A stretch of 10,919 nt of DNA from Deltaproteobacteria bacterium UBA5756 (GCA_002418985.1 DIFE01000136.1:1-10919), one strand, 5' to 3'. Positions 1 through 7,108 are shown, counted from the stretch's first letter. A program made the numbers and translations. The notes: generated from the letters alone by a model not told the origin.

Positions 1-1026
1 AATGTTCTTGGCGGAAATGACGAGAGGGAACAGACACTCAACCAGCTTCTCGTCGAGATGGACGGTTTTCAATCGAACAAGGGCGTGATCATAATGGCCG
101 CCACTAACCGCCCTGAGATCCTTGACCCCGCCCTGCTGCGCCCGGGAAGGTTTGACCGGCAGGTGCTGATCGACCGCCCCGATATAAATGGCCGCGAGGC
201 CATCCTGAAGATACATTCCCGGGACGTTCCGCTGAGCCCCGAAGTCGATCTGCGCAAAGTCGCCGCCCTTACACCCGGCTTTGTGGGCGCCGACCTTGCC
301 AACCTCATCAACGAGGCCGCCCTCCTTGCTGCCCGGAAAAACAAGGAAACAGTTGGGCCTGATGAGCTCGATGAGTCAATTGACCGAATCGTCGGCGGCC
401 TCGAGAAAAAAAACCGCGTGATGAACCCTCGGGAAAAAGAGATTGTTGCCTTTCATGAATCGGGGCACGCGATCGTCGCCGAATCGGTCACGTATGCGGA
501 CCCGGTGCACAAGATCTCGATAATCTCCCGAGGCATTGCGGCGCTCGGCTACACCCAGCAAAGGCCAACGGAGGACCGTTACCTGATGACCCGACCCGAG
601 TTGCTCGACCGGCTCGCCGTGCTCCTCGGCGGCAGGGTAGCGGAAGAGCTCGTCTTCGGGGAGAGCTCCACGGGCTCACAGAACGATCTGCAACGGGCGA
701 CAGACATTGCCCGCTCTATGATCACGGAATACGGCATGAGCGATCGCCTCGGCCTTGCAACCTACGAGCGCCCCCACCATCCCCTGTTCCCGCCGGAGGG
801 TTTCAACCAGACAAAGGCATACAGCGAGGCAAAGAGTGCAAAGATCGATGAGGAAATAGCCCGGCTGTTGGACGAGGCCCATACAAGGGTATGGAAGATA
901 CTCACGGAACGCAGGAAGGTTCTCGATGAACTGGCCCGTCTGCTCTCGGAAAACGAAATCGTGCAGGGCGAAGAACTCAGAAAGATGCTCTCTGAATCCC
1001 CGCTCCCGGAAACAACCGCCGTATGA
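1..1026 (+). CDS. ftsH: ATP-dependent zinc metalloprotease FtsH, C-terminal part (5' end outside window)
   Basis: FtsH is a membrane-anchored hexameric AAA+ protease that degrades misassembled membrane proteins and some soluble regulators. The frame is open from base 1, entering just after the Walker B region (GGNDEREQTLNQ). About 341 residues are present, so roughly the first 260 are missing compared with E. coli FtsH, including the transmembrane segments, Walker A and Walker B. Visible landmarks are the second region of homology, with TNRPEILDPALLRPGRFDR carrying the two arginine fingers (RPGR) near 106-162. The zinc motif HESGH lies at 454-468, and the third zinc-ligand aspartate (in SQNDLQRAT) is at 685-687. 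A helical C-terminal tail follows. The stop is at 1024-1026. The internal ATG at 58 is not the true start, because conserved sequence continues upstream of it. The next gene converges from the other strand 35 bases away, so ftsH ends its transcription unit here. Confidence 0.97.
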   Translation, partial: NVLGGNDEREQTLNQLLVEMDGFQSNKGVIIMAATNRPEILDPALLRPGRFDRQVLIDRPDINGREAILKIHSRDVPLSPEVDLRKVAALTPGFVGADLANLINEAALLAARKNKETVGPDELDESIDRIVGGLEKKNRVMNPREKEIVAFHESGHAIVAESVTYADPVHKISIISRGIAALGYTQQRPTEDRYLMTRPELLDRLAVLLGGRVAEELVFGESSTGSQNDLQRATDIARSMITEYGMSDRLGLATYERPHHPLFPPEGFNQTKAYSEAKSAKIDEEIARLLDEAHTRVWKILTERRKVLDELARLLSENEIVQGEELRKMLSESPLPETTAV

Positions 1027-1061
1027 AACATATCGCGGAATACACACACAAATAGGGATGG

Positions 1062-1694
1062 TCAGTCTTCCTCGATCTTCTTTTTCATGGCCTTTGAACA
1101 TTCCGGGCAAAGGCCATGACTGAAGACGGCCTCGCTATGCTTGCTGAGATAGACCTCCAATTCGTCCCAATACCCCTCGTCGTCCCGTATTTTTTTACAC
1201 CAGGCGCAAATGGGGATGAGGCCCCTGAGCGTCTTGATCTCCTCCAGGGCCTTCTGAAGCTTCTCAATAGTTGCTTCCTGCTCCCTCTTGGTTTCCATGA
1301 GGGCATCCTCGGCGTGTTTGATACGCTCCATGGCCTGGACCCTGGCAATAAATTCCTTTCTCGAAACCGGTTTGACAAGGTAGCCATCGGCACCCACGTT
1401 GAGTCCTTTCGCCTGGTTATTGGAGGATATCTGGACTCCCGACATGAGAATGATGAATGGCCCGCGCAAATCGGGGTCGTCTTTGATCATCCTGCATAGC
1501 CGGGTGCCCCTCATGTCGGGAAGAATAACATCGAGAATGATGAGATCGGGACGGTGTGTCCGAACCATTTCAAGGGTTTCCTTCGCCGTCGAGGCTTCAT
1601 AGACCTCGTATCCGACCTTGCGCAGGATGGTGGAATTCAGCTCAAGGATATCGGGATCATCGTCGGTAACGAGTATCTTGAACCTGTGAGCCAC
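1062..1694 (-). CDS. Response regulator receiver protein with C-terminal CxxC...CxxC (putative zinc) module
   Basis: This 210-residue protein has an N-terminal CheY-like receiver domain (residues about 5-125). It has the acidic pocket D11-D13, phosphoacceptor D55 (LIILDVILPD), switch serine S85 and the conserved lysine K108 (KP). A charged predicted coiled coil follows (about 125-157). The tail carries C163-x2-C166, then KKIRDDEGYW, H186, H193 and C196-x2-C199, which looks like a metal-binding knuckle. From memory, the same tail recurs at the end of PAS and receiver proteins in deltaproteobacteria, with no function I can name. There is no DNA-binding or enzymatic output domain, so it probably acts by protein contact. 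The start is GTG at 1694, chosen because AAGGAGG lies 8 bases upstream and residue 5 begins the receiver fold. No histidine kinase is adjacent, so it is an orphan within this window. Confidence 0.93.
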   Translation of the reverse strand: MAHRFKILVTDDDPDILELNSTILRKVGYEVYEASTAKETLEMVRTHRPDLIILDVILPDMRGTRLCRMIKDDPDLRGPFIILMSGVQISSNNQAKGLNVGADGYLVKPVSRKEFIARVQAMERIKHAEDALMETKREQEATIEKLQKALEEIKTLRGLIPICAWCKKIRDDEGYWDELEVYLSKHSEAVFSHGLCPECSKAMKKKIEED

Positions 1695-1702
1695 CGGGCG
1701 CG

Positions 1703-1709
1703 CCTCCTT
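1703..1709 (-). promoter_or_regulatory. Shine-Dalgarno AAGGAGG fixing the GTG start of the receiver gene
   Basis: On the minus strand AAGGAGG stands 8 bases before the GTG at 1694-1692. It is a full consensus site and the main reason to accept the non-ATG start. I found no convincing minus-strand -10/-35 pair between 1716 and 1830. The nearest A/T-rich block is a TATTAT at 1757-1752, which has no good -35. Confidence 0.75.
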
Positions 1710-1807
1710 AAGGTCGAGCGGAATTGCTTATTTCAGCTTAAGACATATTCCATAATATTCAAGAAGATGATACCGCATAGAGCCCTTTTTACTCTTCACA
1801 TACTTCC

Positions 1808-1837
1808 TTGACAGGACACCAGCCAGATTGCTACCAT
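1808..1837 (+). promoter_or_regulatory. Predicted sigma-70 promoter for the DUF6125-like gene
   Basis: A perfect -35 TTGACA (1808-1813) is followed, after 18 bases, by TACCAT (1832-1837), a 4/6 match to TATAAT. Transcription would start near 1845, leaving a leader of about 50 bases. A short hairpin lies in that leader (CCGGC/GCCGG, 1847-1859). Confidence 0.5.
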
Positions 1838-1895
1838 ATGTCCCACCCGGCGTCGCCGGTTCTTATTCCCTGGAGTTCTTGGAGAGGAGGTTTGA

Positions 1896-2429
1896 ATGGA
1901 CATAGGCATTCTGGAACACATGGAAGCCCCCGAGCTTCGCGAATATCTGCGGTTTCTCCTCTGGCACTACCGGGTTGTGGACGGTTTCTGGTTCCTCTGT
2001 GTTGAAAAAGAGTACGGCAGACAGGTCGCAGAGCGATTCGACGAAGACGTCTGGGGCAAGATAGCCGGCATGTCCGTAAAGGATATGATAGAACGCTTCA
2101 ACATCCGCGAAAAGGGGCTCAAGGGGCTTGTGAGAGCCTTTCAGTACCTGCCGTGGACCATGATAGTCGGATACCATGTCACCGAAGAAGCGGAAGACGA
2201 AGTACTTGTCACGGTTCCCGAATGCCCTACCCAGGTAGCACGGGTAAAACACGGGCTGCCGGAATTCTATTGCCGGGACATGCACCAGACGGAGTTCGAA
2301 TCCTTCGCCCACGCCATAGACCCCAACATCAAGGTAGAGTGTCTCCTCGCACCCCCCGATCATCCACCCGACCTGTTCTGCAAATGGAGATTTACGGTCG
2401 ACAAGAGCGCTCCGGACAACAAAGCCTGA
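1896..2429 (+). CDS. DUF6125 / ATC-hydrolase-like cysteine-rich small protein
   Basis: This is a 177-residue cytosolic protein with no signal peptide or membrane segment. The N-terminal half is helical and opens with ELREYLRFLLWHYRVVDGFWF. The C-terminal half carries regularly spaced cysteines and histidines: C110-P, C126 and H130 (PEFYCRDMH), C149, then H157 and C162. This layout, with a CP motif, a GLPE-F-C segment and a final C-x-W/F-x-F strand, resembles the DUF6125 family and the related L-2-amino-thiazoline-4-carboxylic acid hydrolase-like proteins. The family assignment is from memory of the pattern. The biochemical role is unknown, and the cysteines could bind a metal or act catalytically. 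The start is supported by AGGAGG at 1885-1890, 5 bases before the ATG. It is divergent from the receiver gene and has its own predicted promoter. Confidence 0.8.
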   Translation: MDIGILEHMEAPELREYLRFLLWHYRVVDGFWFLCVEKEYGRQVAERFDEDVWGKIAGMSVKDMIERFNIREKGLKGLVRAFQYLPWTMIVGYHVTEEAEDEVLVTVPECPTQVARVKHGLPEFYCRDMHQTEFESFAHAIDPNIKVECLLAPPDHPPDLFCKWRFTVDKSAPDNKA

Positions 2430-2438
2430 AGGCCTTAT

Positions 2439-2497
2439 CTCACGCCCGCTTCGCTCGAGATCACAGTACTCCGTGAGTCATTAAGATAGAGCGAAGC
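2439..2497. repeat. Extragenic interleaved inverted repeats (possible REP-like element)
   Basis: Two perfect inverted repeats are interleaved. CTCACG (2439-2444) pairs with CGTGAG (2472-2477). GCTTCGCTC (2448-2456) pairs with GAGCGAAGC (2489-2497). The order a-b-a'-b' means a transcript could form either stem or, geometry permitting, a pseudoknot. No T-tract follows, so it is not a standard terminator. It sits after the stop of the DUF6125-like gene and before the promoter of the next gene. The general look resembles dispersed extragenic palindromes. Only one copy is present in this window. Confidence 0.55.
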
Positions 2498-2533
2498 CAC
2501 AACGGGCCCATGGCAAGCCTTTTGCCCCGTACG

Positions 2534-2562
2534 TTGACACCCCTGTTTTCCCGCCTTATTTT
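2534..2562 (+). promoter_or_regulatory. Predicted sigma-70 promoter for the FMN reductase gene
   Basis: The -35 is TTGACA (2534-2539), followed by a 17-base spacer and -10 TATTTT (2557-2562). Transcription would start near 2569, giving a leader of about 28 bases that contains the Shine-Dalgarno site. The FMN reductase gene therefore has its own promoter, separate from the gene upstream. Confidence 0.6.
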
Positions 2563-2596
2563 AGAACATTCGACATTGCCGACAAGGAGGAAAACA

Positions 2597-3154
2597 ATGG
2601 ACGGCGGGAAGGTAAAAATATTTGGTGTTGCGGGAAGTCTGAGGAAAGGGTCTTTTAACAAGATGCTTCTCAAGGCCGCACTTGAGGTCGCTCCTCAGGA
2701 GGTCGAGCTGGAGATCTTCGATCTTGAGGGGATCCCTCCCTTCAATCAGGACCTTGAGAACTATCCCCACCAGAAAGTAACGGAACTGAAGGAAAAAGTG
2801 AAAGGGGCGGATGGCATCCTTATTGTAACCCCGGAATACAATTACTCCGTTCCCGGTGTCCTGAAGAACGCCATCGATGCAGCCTCGAGGCCTTACGGGA
2901 CGAACCCTTTCGAAGGAAAACCGGTCGCCATCATGGGTGCCTCCATCGGCATGCTCGGTACTGCCCGGGCGCAGTATCACCTCCGCCAGATCCTGGTATC
3001 TCTCAACGCCTTCCCCCTGAACCGGCCGGAGATCATGGTACCCTTCGCCGAAAGCAAGTTCGATGGAACAGGCAAACTTACAGACGAAACGACGAGGGAA
3101 ATGGTAAAGGAACTCCTGGTTGAATTGGCAAGGTGGATCAGAAAACTGAAATAA
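2597..3154 (+). CDS. NADPH-dependent FMN reductase / quinone reductase family protein
   Basis: This 185-residue flavodoxin-fold enzyme belongs to the FMN_red family, close in size to E. coli ChrR/YieF (about 188). Members use NAD(P)H and bound FMN to reduce quinones, chromate, azo dyes or other flavins in the cytosol. The phosphate-binding loop GSLRKGSFN is at residues 13-21, and the flavin-ring loop PEYNYSVPGVLKNAID is at 79-94. The conserved GASIGMLGTARAQ region is at 114-126. The start at 2597 is chosen because a full AAGGAGG (2584-2590) stands 6 bases upstream and the strand beginning at residue 5 is the first element of the fold. The frame is open further upstream to an ATG at 2510, but that extension has no family match and crosses the promoter. 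The natural substrate cannot be read from the sequence. Confidence 0.93.
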   Translation: MDGGKVKIFGVAGSLRKGSFNKMLLKAALEVAPQEVELEIFDLEGIPPFNQDLENYPHQKVTELKEKVKGADGILIVTPEYNYSVPGVLKNAIDAASRPYGTNPFEGKPVAIMGASIGMLGTARAQYHLRQILVSLNAFPLNRPEIMVPFAESKFDGTGKLTDETTREMVKELLVELARWIRKLK

Positions 3155-3215
3155 ATGACTCTCGGGGGTTTCAGGCCGCCCTGTCAACTATACTGAGGCA
3201 GCCATTACCGGCGTA

Positions 3216-4178
3216 TCAAAACGCCACGACCAATCCGCCCATGAAGACATCGGTGTCACGGCTATAATCGGTGACGATCCGATGAAACATGGCGCGAAAC
3301 CCGAGATGGGGAGTGAAGCGGTAGAGAGCCGTCAGGGAAACGGCGCCCGCCAGTGTGGTCCTCGAACCTCCATCACCATCGTACTTGTCGTGGGCCAGGT
3401 AAGGACCGCCGCCGATGCCGAGCGACAGGCGGTCATCGTAAAATCCCCGTTCAAGCCACAGTTGTGACATAAACCCGTAGCGGCCTATGGGACGAGAATC
3501 CCCCTCGTTGAGCCACGCCGCGGCCAGCTCGAGGTAAGGAAGCAGACGGCGCCGGTATTCGATGCTCATAGCGTTGCCCTGTTCGCTCTTCGCACTGTTA
3601 AGGACCGATTTGCCGAGAAAGAACCCGACCTCGTTGTCTGCCTTACGTATACTCTTGCCGGCCTTTGGAGGTTCCCCCGGCCCGGGTTTGGCTTGAAGGA
3701 GCCAGCCTATTCCGAAGCTGGCCGAGAAAGAGTCGAAACTCTGGTTGACACCGATATAATTGGCGCGTACCTGCAGCAGGAAAGGACTCAATCCGTACCA
3801 CGTCGCTGTCCCGCTGAAAATGACGCCAAGACCGTGGAGGTTTTCATATTCGTCGCTGTCCGAGGCGACCTTCGTGTCAAAATAAAGATACGGACCGGCA
3901 CCCAGGGCAAAAGACAGGCGGGGGTCGAAAGGTGCAGCACGTCCCCAGATCTGCGGGGCTATACCGTCCCTGTAGTGGTTAGGCTGGTGCCCCTCGTTTA
4001 CATATGAGATGCTGAATGCCAGATGTTCCGTAAGGTCCTGCCCGTAACTAACCGACCATTCCCCACTGTCCCCCTGCATGCTCACATCACTCGCAAACCC
4101 GCCGCTGACGAAGATCTCCTGTGCCCCGACAGAACAGGCCAGGAGCACGAAGAATACTGCGAAGGCAATTGTTCTCAT
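3216..4178 (-). CDS. Outer-membrane beta-barrel protein with two homologous halves
   Basis: This is a 320-residue exported protein. Residues 1-19 (MRTIAFAVFFVLLACSVGA) form a signal peptide, with likely cleavage at VGA|Q. The body alternates hydrophobic and polar residues as in beta-strands, and it ends in ...VVAF, the terminal phenylalanine typical of Bam-assembled barrels. The two halves align without gaps over residues 59-102 and 222-265, with 17 of 44 positions identical (NEG, QxW, DxRLS, GPYL). They are joined by a Pro/Gly/Lys linker at about 162-183. Each half is about 140 residues, the size of an eight-stranded OmpA/OmpW/PagL-type barrel. I cannot name a specific family. The frame extends upstream to an ATG at 4244, but the signal peptide makes 4178 the better start. 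Neither ATG has a strong Shine-Dalgarno site. LLAC in the signal is a poor lipobox, so a lipoprotein is less likely. It is convergent with the FMN reductase gene. Confidence 0.8.
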   Translation of the reverse strand: MRTIAFAVFFVLLACSVGAQEIFVSGGFASDVSMQGDSGEWSVSYGQDLTEHLAFSISYVNEGHQPNHYRDGIAPQIWGRAAPFDPRLSFALGAGPYLYFDTKVASDSDEYENLHGLGVIFSGTATWYGLSPFLLQVRANYIGVNQSFDSFSASFGIGWLLQAKPGPGEPPKAGKSIRKADNEVGFFLGKSVLNSAKSEQGNAMSIEYRRRLLPYLELAAAWLNEGDSRPIGRYGFMSQLWLERGFYDDRLSLGIGGGPYLAHDKYDGDGGSRTTLAGAVSLTALYRFTPHLGFRAMFHRIVTDYSRDTDVFMGGLVVAF

Positions 4179-4328
4179 CGTGATACCCCGCTGGCAAGCA
4201 TTACCGGAATGGAATTCCTGCTCGACGATCAGATCGTCCCCCATAGATTTGATACCTGGGTCATCCTTGGAGATCCCTGCCGTTTCATTGATGACAGAAG
4301 CGTTTTCGCGACGGTTATCGCTTAATCA

Positions 4329-4356
4329 ATTTTAGAACTATAGGTATTCTTGTCAA
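4329..4356 (-). promoter_or_regulatory. Predicted sigma-70 promoter for the beta-barrel gene
   Basis: On the minus strand, -35 TTGACA (4356-4351), a 16-base spacer and -10 TAAAAT (4334-4329) make a near-consensus promoter. The start would be near 4322, giving a leader of about 143 bases to the ATG at 4178. This separates the barrel gene from the methyltransferase gene upstream. In the rest of 4179-4445 I see only a small hairpin (CCCCG/CGGGG, 4400-4418) without a T-tract. Confidence 0.65.
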
Positions 4357-4445
4357 GGAGGTTACGCGTAATGCCAGTAAAACCGGTAGGTTCGATGGCC
4401 CCCGTTGAAACACCGGGGATGTATTGCAGTCATTTTCGGACAGGG

Positions 4446-5441
4446 TCAGCGAGGCCTTCTTGCCTCCACCAGACAGTCCATTTTGTCGCCGGTCCGAACC
4501 AGTCGGATGTCCTGGAATCCTGCCCTGGTAAGGCCGTCCTTCGCTTCCTCGAAGGTGTACGTACCGCCGCCGCGGGTGTTCACGAGCATGTTGATGGCAA
4601 AGAGCGTACCCGCGGCCGGAGCCGTGCGGGCGGCGTCCATGATGTGGTCGCGGATGAGGATCGCTCCGCCCGGGACAAGAGCATCGAGGACTTTGCGATA
4701 AAGGTCGACGTTCTCTTCCGGATCGTTTTGATGAATGATCGCCGAAAGGAGGACGAGGTCGTGGCCCCCGGGCAGGTTATCTTTATAAAAATCGCCCGGG
4801 ACAAAGTCCACCCTGTCTGCAAGACCTTCAGCGTCCATCTTCCTCCGCGCCATGGGGATAACTGCTTCGAGGTCGAATATGGTGGCCCTGAGGAGGGGGT
4901 TTTTCCGCAGGAAGGCGATGGTATACGTCCCCGACGCGCCTCCCACATCGAGAAGCCGTCTGTAGGGGCCGAGATCATAAGAATCGGCTATGTCCAGCGA
5001 GAGGTCTTTGCCTATGACGTCCATTGCGCCGATAAAGGCACCGAGAGTTCCGGGCTCCATGCGGCTTGCGTGCTTGCGTTTTCCCCTGGCTCCCTTTCTG
5101 ACCATGCCGGAAAGGTCGCCCCAGGTCTCCCAGAGCCTGTTCATATGGAGTATCATGGGCAGTACCGAACCCGGATGACGCGAGGAAAGGAGAGATCCAT
5201 TTCCGGTGAGTGAGTAAACCCCATCCTTCTTCGCCAGGAAACCGAAGGCCGCAAGGGCATCGAGGACGCGCGAAAGGGCCCTGATGTTGAACCCGGCTTT
5301 TTTTGCCAACCGGGCGGATGACAGGGGTTCCCCGTCAAGAAGCGTGAAGATATCCAGTTCCGCCGCCGTCAGGATGACCCTGCTCTTCATAAAGGCCGTC
5401 GTGTCAGCCATCAACGCTCCCTGCGGTCCATGTTTGATCAT
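4446..5441 (-). CDS. SAM-dependent O-methyltransferase (Methyltransf_2 / COMT-like)
   Basis: This 331-residue cytosolic enzyme transfers a methyl group from S-adenosylmethionine, in this family usually to a hydroxyl of an aromatic or polyketide/pigment-type substrate. An N-terminal winged-helix dimerisation domain (about 10-100) is followed by the Rossmann domain. Motif I is LLDVGGASG (about 163-171), the ribose-binding acidic strand is FDLEAV (189-194), and GDF lies at 216-218. LLSAIIHQNDPEEN contains H237 at the place of the family's general-base histidine. A PGG loop and the C-terminal strand follow. The start at 5441 is set by AAGGAGG (5453-5447 on the minus strand), 5 bases upstream. An upstream in-frame ATG at 5525 would overlap the flavoprotein gene and is not favoured. 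The flavoprotein stop lies 34 bases upstream, so the two are very likely co-transcribed. Relatives include BchU, CrtF and TcmN, but the substrate here is unknown. Confidence 0.9.
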   Translation of the reverse strand: MIKHGPQGALMADTTAFMKSRVILTAAELDIFTLLDGEPLSSARLAKKAGFNIRALSRVLDALAAFGFLAKKDGVYSLTGNGSLLSSRHPGSVLPMILHMNRLWETWGDLSGMVRKGARGKRKHASRMEPGTLGAFIGAMDVIGKDLSLDIADSYDLGPYRRLLDVGGASGTYTIAFLRKNPLLRATIFDLEAVIPMARRKMDAEGLADRVDFVPGDFYKDNLPGGHDLVLLSAIIHQNDPEENVDLYRKVLDALVPGGAILIRDHIMDAARTAPAAGTLFAINMLVNTRGGGTYTFEEAKDGLTRAGFQDIRLVRTGDKMDCLVEARRPR

Positions 5442-5475
5442 CGGTTCCTCCTTAAGTTCGGGCCCCTTCACACAT

Positions 5476-7047
5476 TCAGTTGACCGGTATATAATCAGCC
5501 GCGAAAGAACCCGTCGCGGAATCATACGTCAACGATGAATTCTTTCTCCAGTTAACATCGTCTTCACGGGGAAAATCATCGCGGTAAAAGCTTCCCCTGC
5601 TTTCCTGCCGGCCCAGGCTTGCGGTAATTACCGCTTTCAACGTTAAAACCGCTGCCGCCAGATCAGCCTTGACGCAGACCTCGCGCCGGTTTTCCGGAAC
5701 GATGCCTTCCAACTCCCGGCCGATCAAGAAGGATGCATCGAGACCCTCCTTGAGCCCATCTGCCGATCGTATAACGCCCGCGTGGATCCATGCCGTCCGT
5801 CTGATCTCATCCTTGATCTGCCCAAGCGTTTTGTGTCCCGTCTTTGCGCCGGGAGTGCGGTCTTCCCACGGGCCTTTAAAATCGGAGGTGATCCCTTTCG
5901 GGCCTGAGCTTTTGAATTGAGCGGCATTACGTCCTGCCAGCGTTCCGAACACGGCGCATTCCATCAGCGCATTGCCGCCGCGCCGGTTCGCCCCGTGAAG
6001 ACCCCATGTCACCTCTCCGCAGGCAAAAAGTCCCGGCAGATCGGTCCGGCAAGCCTCGTCAGTCCTGACGCCTCCCATCATAAAATGGACAGCGGGCGAT
6101 ACAGGCAGGGGCTTTGCCTTGAAATCGTGTTTGATCAACCTGAGGAGGCTCAAGGGGTGTACCTCCCATGCTTCGTCGGGCACTTTGCGGTAATCGAGGA
6201 ATACCGTGCCCTTTTCCGTCTCGCCGTAGAGGTCTATAGAGAGTTCATCCCGCTTTCTCATGACCGCATCGCTGAGGCTGCCCATGCTGTACTTTGCCGC
6301 CAGATCTTCGCCAGCGCTATTCACAAGGCATATCGCCTCGTGCATCGGAGGATAGACGATGCTGGCGGCAAGGCCCTCGCCTGCCACAACAAGGGGAAAG
6401 AACTGCACGAATTCCATATCGAGAAGTGAAAGGCCGGCCATGGCGGCAAGGCAATAGCCCTGTCCCATGATGCCTTTCTGATTGTCGTTTCTGAGATAGA
6501 TCGCGCCGGCCCCGCCGGTGGCGAGGACCACGGCATCCGCGCCGTATATGACGCGGCGGCCTGCCTCATCTATCCCTTCGATGCCCGTTGCGCCCCCGTC
6601 CTCTTTCATAATCCCGGTTACGTAGAAATCGCGTACAACATGGATATTTGGACGAGACTGCAGCGCCGCGGCCACCTGTTTCACCATTGTAACACCGGAA
6701 ACCACCCGGGGGTTCGGCGACTTGACCTGGTAGAGATTTCCCGCCGGGTTTATCGGAACCCCGAGCGCTTTCAGTCTGGCCACGGCTTCCGGGCTCTTTT
6801 CGGCCACGATCTCGACCTTGAACCGCCTGTTAAGGAAGCGGCCGATCTCCATCGTTTCCCGGATGTATTCCTCAGCACCGTAGGAAGCTGAGACTCCGGT
6901 AAAGACGGCATTCGACATTGCCGTGTTCGTTCCAAGCCCTACCGAGCCCCGGTCGATCAGGACAACCTCCCCGCCTTCATCCGAGGCTGCAATCGCGGCC
7001 ATCATCCCCGCTAGTCCCGCTCCAACAATGATAACTCCATGTCCCAT
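5476..7047 (-). CDS. FAD-dependent oxidoreductase, fumarate reductase/succinate dehydrogenase flavoprotein superfamily
   Basis: The protein has 523 residues and no signal peptide, so it is probably cytosolic. The FAD dinucleotide fold is GAGLAG at 9-14 with the ribose-binding acid D32 (LIDRG). ATGGAGA is at 176-182. HFMMGGV (321-327) corresponds to the HxxxGG substrate histidine segment of FrdA and NadB. FACGEVTWGLHGANRRGGNAL (341-361) is the second FAD/substrate loop, with the conserved GANR arginine R355. RDELS (266-270) matches the FrdA segment carrying the proton-shuttle arginine. The tail FYRDDFPREDDVNW is typical of SdhA/FrdA C-termini. The stretch GLGTNTAMSNAVF (37-49) lacks the histidine that carries covalent FAD in Sdh/Frd, so FAD is probably non-covalent, as in NadB. 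No iron-sulphur, haem or membrane-anchor gene is nearby. Fumarate reduction, aspartate oxidation or another reaction is possible. It is the first gene of an operon with the methyltransferase. Confidence 0.9.
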   Translation of the reverse strand: MGHGVIIVGAGLAGMMAAIAASDEGGEVVLIDRGSVGLGTNTAMSNAVFTGVSASYGAEEYIRETMEIGRFLNRRFKVEIVAEKSPEAVARLKALGVPINPAGNLYQVKSPNPRVVSGVTMVKQVAAALQSRPNIHVVRDFYVTGIMKEDGGATGIEGIDEAGRRVIYGADAVVLATGGAGAIYLRNDNQKGIMGQGYCLAAMAGLSLLDMEFVQFFPLVVAGEGLAASIVYPPMHEAICLVNSAGEDLAAKYSMGSLSDAVMRKRDELSIDLYGETEKGTVFLDYRKVPDEAWEVHPLSLLRLIKHDFKAKPLPVSPAVHFMMGGVRTDEACRTDLPGLFACGEVTWGLHGANRRGGNALMECAVFGTLAGRNAAQFKSSGPKGITSDFKGPWEDRTPGAKTGHKTLGQIKDEIRRTAWIHAGVIRSADGLKEGLDASFLIGRELEGIVPENRREVCVKADLAAAVLTLKAVITASLGRQESRGSFYRDDFPREDDVNWRKNSSLTYDSATGSFAADYIPVN

Positions 7048-7079
7048 AGTGGTATCCTCTCGTTTCCTGTGAATGCGGC

Positions 7080-7108
7080 ATTATAGCACATCGGGGGCCG
7101 GCTGCGAA
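7080..7108 (-). promoter_or_regulatory. Predicted sigma-70 promoter for the flavoprotein/methyltransferase operon
   Basis: On the minus strand, -35 TTCGCA (7108-7103) is separated by 17 bases from a perfect -10 TATAAT (7085-7080). Transcription would start near 7073, about 25 bases before the ATG at 7047. A Shine-Dalgarno-like GAGAGGA lies in this short leader. Confidence 0.65.

Noticed and set aside
676..1110. 144-codon minus-strand frame opposite the ftsH 3' end
   Set aside because: It is a shadow of a conserved FtsH C-terminus and overlaps the receiver gene's end; no family resemblance.
1752..1757. TATTAT on the minus strand as the -10 of the receiver gene
   Set aside because: No -35 element with better than a poor match at 16-18 bases, so it is not listed as a promoter.
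2561..3187. 208-codon minus-strand frame opposite the FMN reductase
   Set aside because: It mirrors a well-supported flavodoxin-fold gene; no domain, and no ribosome site convincing enough to outweigh that.
3210..3225. GGCGT/ACGCC hairpin over the barrel gene stop as a terminator
   Set aside because: Five base pairs, overlaps the stop codon, and no T-run follows on either strand.
4137..4178. Beta-barrel protein as a lipoprotein because of LLAC in its signal peptide
   Set aside because: Leucine at the -2 position is atypical for a lipobox, and the barrel-like body with a terminal Phe fits cleavage at VGA|Q by signal peptidase I better.
4400..4418. Hairpin CCCCG/CGGGG after the methyltransferase stop as a terminator
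   Set aside because: Only five base pairs with a nine-base loop and no T-tract on either strand.
4371..5213. Long plus-strand reading frame starting at ATG 4371, with AAGGAGG at 4355-4361
   Set aside because: It lies antisense to the methyltransferase gene, which shows all family motifs. The predicted protein is Arg/Gly/His-rich with no recognisable domain, and the ribosome-site-like bases abut the -35 box of the minus-strand barrel promoter.
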